Shown piece by piece: positions 60,220 to 64,000 of a stretch of DNA of 64,000 bases. Location of the stretch: contig OY282459.1 of NCBI GenBank assembly GCA_958296285.1, positions 818,367-882,366 of the forward strand, written 5' to 3'. The first letter of the stretch is position 1, and every line of letters starts with the position of its first letter. The notes under the pieces are model-generated. The model was not told where the DNA came from, did not search any database, and saw only the letters and a program-made list of their open reading frames with translations. This stretch comes from an uncultured Alphaproteobacteria bacterium. Its GTDB lineage: Bacteria > Pseudomonadota > Alphaproteobacteria > JAPOUT01 > G958296285. The position numbers and the translations under genes are program-made.

Positions 60220-61089
60220 ATGAACGCCATCGCTGTTCGCAGAGGGCTTTTGACAAGATTTTTCGCGCCGCCCTCCTGCGCCGCGGCGGCGATGGGCGTT
60301 TTTCTCCTCGCCGTCTCGGGCTGCGCGACCCGTCCGCCCGCCTCCGACACAGGCGCGCGCGCCGCTTATGAAGAAGCCAACGACCCTTTAGAGCCTCTCA
60401 ATCGCTACTTCTTTGAACTGACCAACTTCGCCGACTTTCTCTTCCTCCGACCTGTCGCCGAAGTCTATGACGATCTGATGCCGCGCTTCGCGCGCAAAGG
60501 CTTGCGGAACTTCTCGGAGAATCTCTCCACCCCCCTCACATTAGGACACGACATTCTGCAAGGCTCATGGCGGCGCGCCGGAGAATCGCTGGCGCGCCTC
60601 CTTCTGAACTCCACGCTCGGCATCGCCGGATTGATAGATGTCGCCGCGATGATCGGAATCCCCGCCCACAGCGAAGACGCAGGCCAAACGCTCGCCGTCT
60701 ATGGCGTGCCGGAGGGGCCTTATATCTTCCTCCCCTTTCTCGGACCCTCCTCGCTCCGCGCGGCGTCAGGAGGAGTCGCCGATTATTACGCCGATCCGAT
60801 AGGCTATGTCCCGATAGAAGGACGGCGCTTCATCCGCCTCGTCGCCGGCGCGGCGAGCGTCGTGGATTTCCGCGCAGGCACGCTTGATGTCCTCAGTCAA
60901 GTGGAGCGCACCTCCATAGATTATTACGCCGTCTTGCGCGAACTCTATCGGCAGAACAGACGCCGCGAGATTTTGAACGGCGAAATAGACATCTCCACCC
61001 TCCCCGACCTTTCAGACGATTTTGACTTTGACATGGAAGAAGAAGCCTTCCACCAAGACGATTCCATCTCCAGGGGCCTCCTGCCATGA
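60220..61089 (+). CDS. mlaA: MlaA/VacJ-family lipoprotein
   Basis: A 289-residue outer-membrane lipoprotein with a signal ending LLAVSGC (lipobox) and the family block ANDPLEPLNRYFFELTNFAD, then the SFLLPFLGPSSLR-like segment LPFLGPSSLRAASGG. It removes phospholipid from the outer leaflet. AGGA lies eight bases before the ATG. ATGA overlap with mlaC, which carries lipid in the periplasm. Confidence 0.9.
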   Translation: MNAIAVRRGLLTRFFAPPSCAAAAMGVFLLAVSGCATRPPASDTGARAAYEEANDPLEPLNRYFFELTNFADFLFLRPVAEVYDDLMPRFARKGLRNFSENLSTPLTLGHDILQGSWRRAGESLARLLLNSTLGIAGLIDVAAMIGIPAHSEDAGQTLAVYGVPEGPYIFLPFLGPSSLRAASGGVADYYADPIGYVPIEGRRFIRLVAGAASVVDFRAGTLDVLSQVERTSIDYYAVLRELYRQNRRREILNGEIDISTLPDLSDDFDFDMEEEAFHQDDSISRGLLP

Positions 61090-61772
61090 CGCGCCTCCTC
61101 GCCGCTTCTCTCGCGCTTGCCCTCTTGGCGGGAAGCCCCGCCGCCGCCGAATCGGATCAAGAAGCCGAGAGTTTCATCCGATCTCTCGCCGAAAAGATTC
61201 TGCGTCTGCGCGAAGACAAAGCCGGCGAGGCGCGCGAGAAAGTCTTGATGGAGCTGCTCGTCAAGAACATCTCGCTCTCGCGCGTCTCGCGCTTCATTTT
61301 GGGCCCCTACGCCCGCGACATGGATAAAGAGACGCGCAAAGCCTATAAAGAATTGCTTCCCGAATTCGTCTCCAAAGTCTATGTCCGCCGCCTGCTGACC
61401 TATGAGGGCGAGGTCTCGCTGGAGGTCACCAAGAGCGTCCGCAAGGGACGGCGCGGGCGCGAAGCCATCGTCTATAGCATGGCGACGGTGGAGAATTTTG
61501 ACGAGCCGATCCAAATCCAATGGTGGCTGCTGCGCGACCGCGAAGGCTCATACAAACTCTTTGACATCAATCTGAACGGCTTTTGGGCGGCGCAATGGCA
61601 GCGCGCCGAGTTCGTCTCGCAGCTGAGGAAGAGCAATGGCGATTTCGCCCAATTGATGGCGACGATGCGCGCCCAAATCGGCGGCGCCGCCGCGCCTTCG
61701 CCGCCCGGCGTCTCCGCCCCGCCGCCTGCCGCGCCTGCCGCCCCCGCCGCGCCTTCTGCCGCGCAGCCTTGA
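61086..61772 (+). CDS. mlaC: MlaC/Ttg2D-family periplasmic lipid-binding protein
   Basis: A 228-residue protein with a cleavable signal (LLAASLALALLAGSPAAAES) and the Tol-Tol-Ttg2D core (YKELLPEFVSKVYVRRL, IQIQWWLLRDREGSYKLFDINLNG). The C-terminus is a Pro/Ala-rich tail (SPPGVSAPPPAAPAAPAAPS) probably disordered. Carries phospholipid between MlaA and the inner-membrane transporter, which is not in the window. Confidence 0.9.
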   Translation: MTRLLAASLALALLAGSPAAAESDQEAESFIRSLAEKILRLREDKAGEAREKVLMELLVKNISLSRVSRFILGPYARDMDKETRKAYKELLPEFVSKVYVRRLLTYEGEVSLEVTKSVRKGRRGREAIVYSMATVENFDEPIQIQWWLLRDREGSYKLFDINLNGFWAAQWQRAEFVSQLRKSNGDFAQLMATMRAQIGGAAAPSPPGVSAPPPAAPAAPAAPSAAQP

Positions 61773-61803
61773 ACAGACTTAAATTAAAGCCCCTCAAGGA
61801 CGG

Positions 61804-61877
61804 TGGGCCCGGCAGGACTCGAACCTGCGACCAAACCGTTATGAGCGGTCTGCTCTAACCAACTGAGCTACAGGCCC
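61804..61877 (-). tRNA. tRNA with CAU anticodon, probably tRNA-Ile2
   Basis: A cloverleaf with GGGCCTG acceptor pairing with CGGGCCC, T-stem GCAGG/CCTGC and anticodon loop CTCATAA. D-arm GGTTAGAGCAG and variable GGTCG resemble the Ile2 tRNA whose C34 is changed to lysidine, rather than elongator Met. The sequence after the discriminator reads CCG, so CCA is not fully encoded. It faces rpoD's 3' end. Confidence 0.8.
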
Positions 61878-61886
61878 CTCGCTTTC

Positions 61887-63947
61887 CTAACTTTCCAGGA
61901 AAGAGCGCAATTTCCGCGCGCGATTCGGATGCTTGAGTTTTCGGAGCGCTTTCGCCTCTATTTGGCGGATTCGCTCGCGGGTGACCATAAATTGCTGCCC
62001 GACTTCCTCCAGCGTATGATCCTGATTCATCCCGATGCCGAAACGCATCCGAAGGACGCGCTCTTCGCGCGGCGTCAGCGTGGAGAGAATGCTCGTCATC
62101 TGCTCGCGCAGATTGGCTTGAATGGCGGCGTCCACCGGCACGACGGCGCTTTTGTCTTCCAGAAAGTCTCCCAGATGGCTGTCTTCCTCGTCTCCGATCG
62201 GGGTTTCCAGCGAGATCGGCTCTTTGTAGATTTTCAGGACTTTTCGCACTTTTTCCAGAGGCATGCCCAGTTTCTCGGCGAGTTCTTCCGGGGCGGGTTC
62301 GTGTCCCGTCTCATGGAGGATTTGGCGCGAGGTTCGCATCAGTTTGTTGATCGTCTCAATCATATGGACTGGAATGCGAATCGTCCGCGCCTGATCGGCG
62401 ATGGAGCGCGTGATCGCCTGCCTGATCCACCATGTGGCGTAGGTGGAGAATTTGTATCCGCGGCGATATTCAAATTTATCCACCGCCTTCATCAAGCCGA
62501 TATTGCCTTCTTGGATGAGGTCTAGAAATTGCAGTCCTCGGTTCGTGTATTTCTTGGCGATGGAAATGACGAGACGCAGATTGGCTTCAATCATCTCCTT
62601 CTTGGCGATTTTGGACTCGTGATCGCCCTTCTTGACGGCTTGCGCGATGCGGCGCAGTTCGGCGATCTCTATGCCGGTCTCCTCTGACAGTTCCTGCACT
62701 TTGCCGTGGATCTCGCGCAGCTCTTTGTCGGCGTGTTTGAGGAGGGACTCCCAGCCCGCCGTCTCGCGCTTAGCCAGATGGGTCAGCCATGAGGGCGACT
62801 GCTCAAAAGTGGCGTAATTGTCCAGGAAATCCTGCCGCTCCACGCCATATTTGATGGCGAGGCGCATCAGCCTGCCCTCTATCGCCACCAGATTCCGATG
62901 GACGTTATAGAGATGATCCACCAATTTCTTGATCGCGAAATGGTTGAAGGAGAGTTTTTGGATGGATCGCGCGATTTCCTCTTTGAGGAGCGTCATGCGT
63001 TTCTGCCGCGCCGGCGAGAGGGTTTTGTCTTCCCTGCGCAGTTGGATGCCGCTCTCTTGCAGGAGGCGGAATTTCTGCCAAAGTTTCGTGATCTCGTCCA
63101 AAATGGCGAAGATCTGCGGTTTGATTTTCTCTTCCATCGCCGCCATAGAGGGATTTCCGTCCATATCGCTATTGTCGGAATGGGCGGAGTTTTCGCGGCG
63201 CGTTTTCGCATTGTCCTTATCCGTCCTGCCGCTTTCCATGCCGCTGTAAGAACTTTCCAGATCAATAATCTCGCGGAGGAAGATTTTCCCCTCGCGCAGC
63301 TCGTCATGCCAAATGGCGATGGCGTGGAAGACCAAGGGGCTTTGGCAAAGCGCTTGAATCATCGCCTGCTGTCCCGCCTCTATGCGGCGCGCGATGGCGA
63401 TCTCGCCCTCGCGCGACAGCAGATCCACCGATCCCATCTCCCGCAAATACAGGCGGACGGGATCGTCTGTCGCGCTTGCCTGATCGGCGGTCTCTTTGGG
63501 TTTCTCGGCGGCGTCTTTAGGCTCGGGGGCGGCGGGCGCGGCTTCCATCTCTTCTTCGGCCTCGCTTTCCTCGTGATCCACGATTGTCACGCCCATTTCC
63601 GACAGCGAGGAGAGAATGTCCTCTATCTGCTCGGAGGAGAACTCATCGGTCGGCAGCGTCCGATTGATTTCGCGATAGCTGATATAGCCGTGCTTCTTGG
63701 CGATTTGGATCATTTCGCGGAGCGCCTGTTTATGGCTTTCCAAGAGAGGCATATCGGGCAGATCGCTTGCTTTGTCGTCTGTCTGCGGAGACGGTTTTTG
63801 GGCGGCGGGCTTTTTGACGCTCTTGGCGCTTTTCGCGGCTTTTTTCGGAGCGGCGGGGCGTCTTGACGCGGGAGCGGCGGGGCGTCTTGACGCGGTCGCG
63901 GCGGCGGGTTTCTTCGCGGATTTCACCCGCGCGGAGGATGGGGGCAT
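61887..63947 (-). CDS. rpoD: RNA polymerase primary sigma factor
   Basis: A 686-residue sigma-70 with all regions: 1.1 ([20 protein letters not shown]), 1.2 ([22 protein letters not shown]), 2.3-2.4 ([32 protein letters not shown]), region 3, and 4.2 ([40 protein letters not shown]). An N-terminal Ala/Pro/Lys-rich extension (about 1-60) is of low complexity. 53 bases of the upstream side lie to the window edge, without a feature. Confidence 0.97.
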   Translation of the reverse strand: MPPSSARVKSAKKPAAATASRRPAAPASRRPAAPKKAAKSAKSVKKPAAQKPSPQTDDKASDLPDMPLLESHKQALREMIQIAKKHGYISYREINRTLPTDEFSSEQIEDILSSLSEMGVTIVDHEESEAEEEMEAAPAAPEPKDAAEKPKETADQASATDDPVRLYLREMGSVDLLSREGEIAIARRIEAGQQAMIQALCQSPLVFHAIAIWHDELREGKIFLREIIDLESSYSGMESGRTDKDNAKTRRENSAHSDNSDMDGNPSMAAMEEKIKPQIFAILDEITKLWQKFRLLQESGIQLRREDKTLSPARQKRMTLLKEEIARSIQKLSFNHFAIKKLVDHLYNVHRNLVAIEGRLMRLAIKYGVERQDFLDNYATFEQSPSWLTHLAKRETAGWESLLKHADKELREIHGKVQELSEETGIEIAELRRIAQAVKKGDHESKIAKKEMIEANLRLVISIAKKYTNRGLQFLDLIQEGNIGLMKAVDKFEYRRGYKFSTYATWWIRQAITRSIADQARTIRIPVHMIETINKLMRTSRQILHETGHEPAPEELAEKLGMPLEKVRKVLKIYKEPISLETPIGDEEDSHLGDFLEDKSAVVPVDAAIQANLREQMTSILSTLTPREERVLRMRFGIGMNQDHTLEEVGQQFMVTRERIRQIEAKALRKLKHPNRARKLRSFLES

Positions 63948-64000
63948 AGGGGATGAGGCTCCATTCCGTGATTGGTTTGGGGGGGAGGGACGGGCATGTT

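Overview
The window reads as an alphaproteobacterial chromosome segment of high GC. The evidence is an alphaproteobacterial-style NadQ-like NUDIX regulator with a palindromic operator before nadA, a ubiK/ybjN/proC run, MlaA-MlaC, and 5S rRNA, RpoD and Lgt sequences of that type. No order or genus can be named. One protein (33214-34515) carries SH2/SH3-docking-like motifs, which hints at life with a eukaryotic host, but this is inference.

Layout. 1-4.4 kb: a TIGR03084-type protein cut by the window edge, an MBL-fold lipoprotein, two SDR oxidoreductases, a small membrane protein and an initiator tRNA. 4.5-4.9 kb: a roughly 300-bp GC-rich composite repeat (E1). 4.9-19.1 kb: a surface-glycan cluster with ten glycosyltransferase genes (one a fusion of two GT2 domains, three tandem copies of one family, two of another), FkbM and C-methyltransferase-type methyltransferases, a sulfotransferase, a NodU-type carbamoyltransferase and an epimerase, ending at an orphan 5S rRNA gene. 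19.3-36 kb: mostly housekeeping (ychF, pth, rplY, prs, pgeF, midA, lgt, ubiK, proC, a ThDP enzyme with an acyl-CoA synthetase, pyrC) plus two paralogous proteins of unknown function. 36.1-36.4 kb: a second copy of the composite repeat (E2) in opposite orientation. 36.4-45.5 kb: ygfZ, an HD hydrolase, a phosphatase, the NAD regulator, a lipoprotein subtilisin autotransporter, nadA, nadC and an isochorismatase-like hydrolase. 45.5-57.4 kb: three cassettes (A, B, C), each made of repeat arms in inverted orientation around a compositionally foreign defence-type gene (methylase-Mrr fusion; nuclease-methylase-specificity fusion; KAP NTPase) and each with a member of one small coiled-coil membrane-protein family. 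Ordinary genes lie between the cassettes. 57.4-64 kb: metF, an exported amidohydrolase, mlaA-mlaC, a CAU tRNA and rpoD.

The main discovery is the repeat system. Arms with G6/C6 caps and large hairpins occur as empty composites (E1, E2) and as the borders of defence cassettes, with no transposase or integrase visible. Chromosomal DNA outside the caps has a strong mirror-symmetric strand bias: G+T-rich on the plus strand to the left and A+C-rich to the right. I counted all ten outer flanks of the five loci and all agree. The bias is independent of gene direction, fades over about 0.5-1 kb, and is absent from the cargo genes. Paralogous coiled-coil genes on opposite sides of arms differ by A-to-G and C-to-T changes only among transitions. 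This looks like repeated single-strand exposure and strand-biased mutation centred on the elements, for example by resection from breaks at the palindromes. The mechanism is inference; the asymmetry is seen directly.
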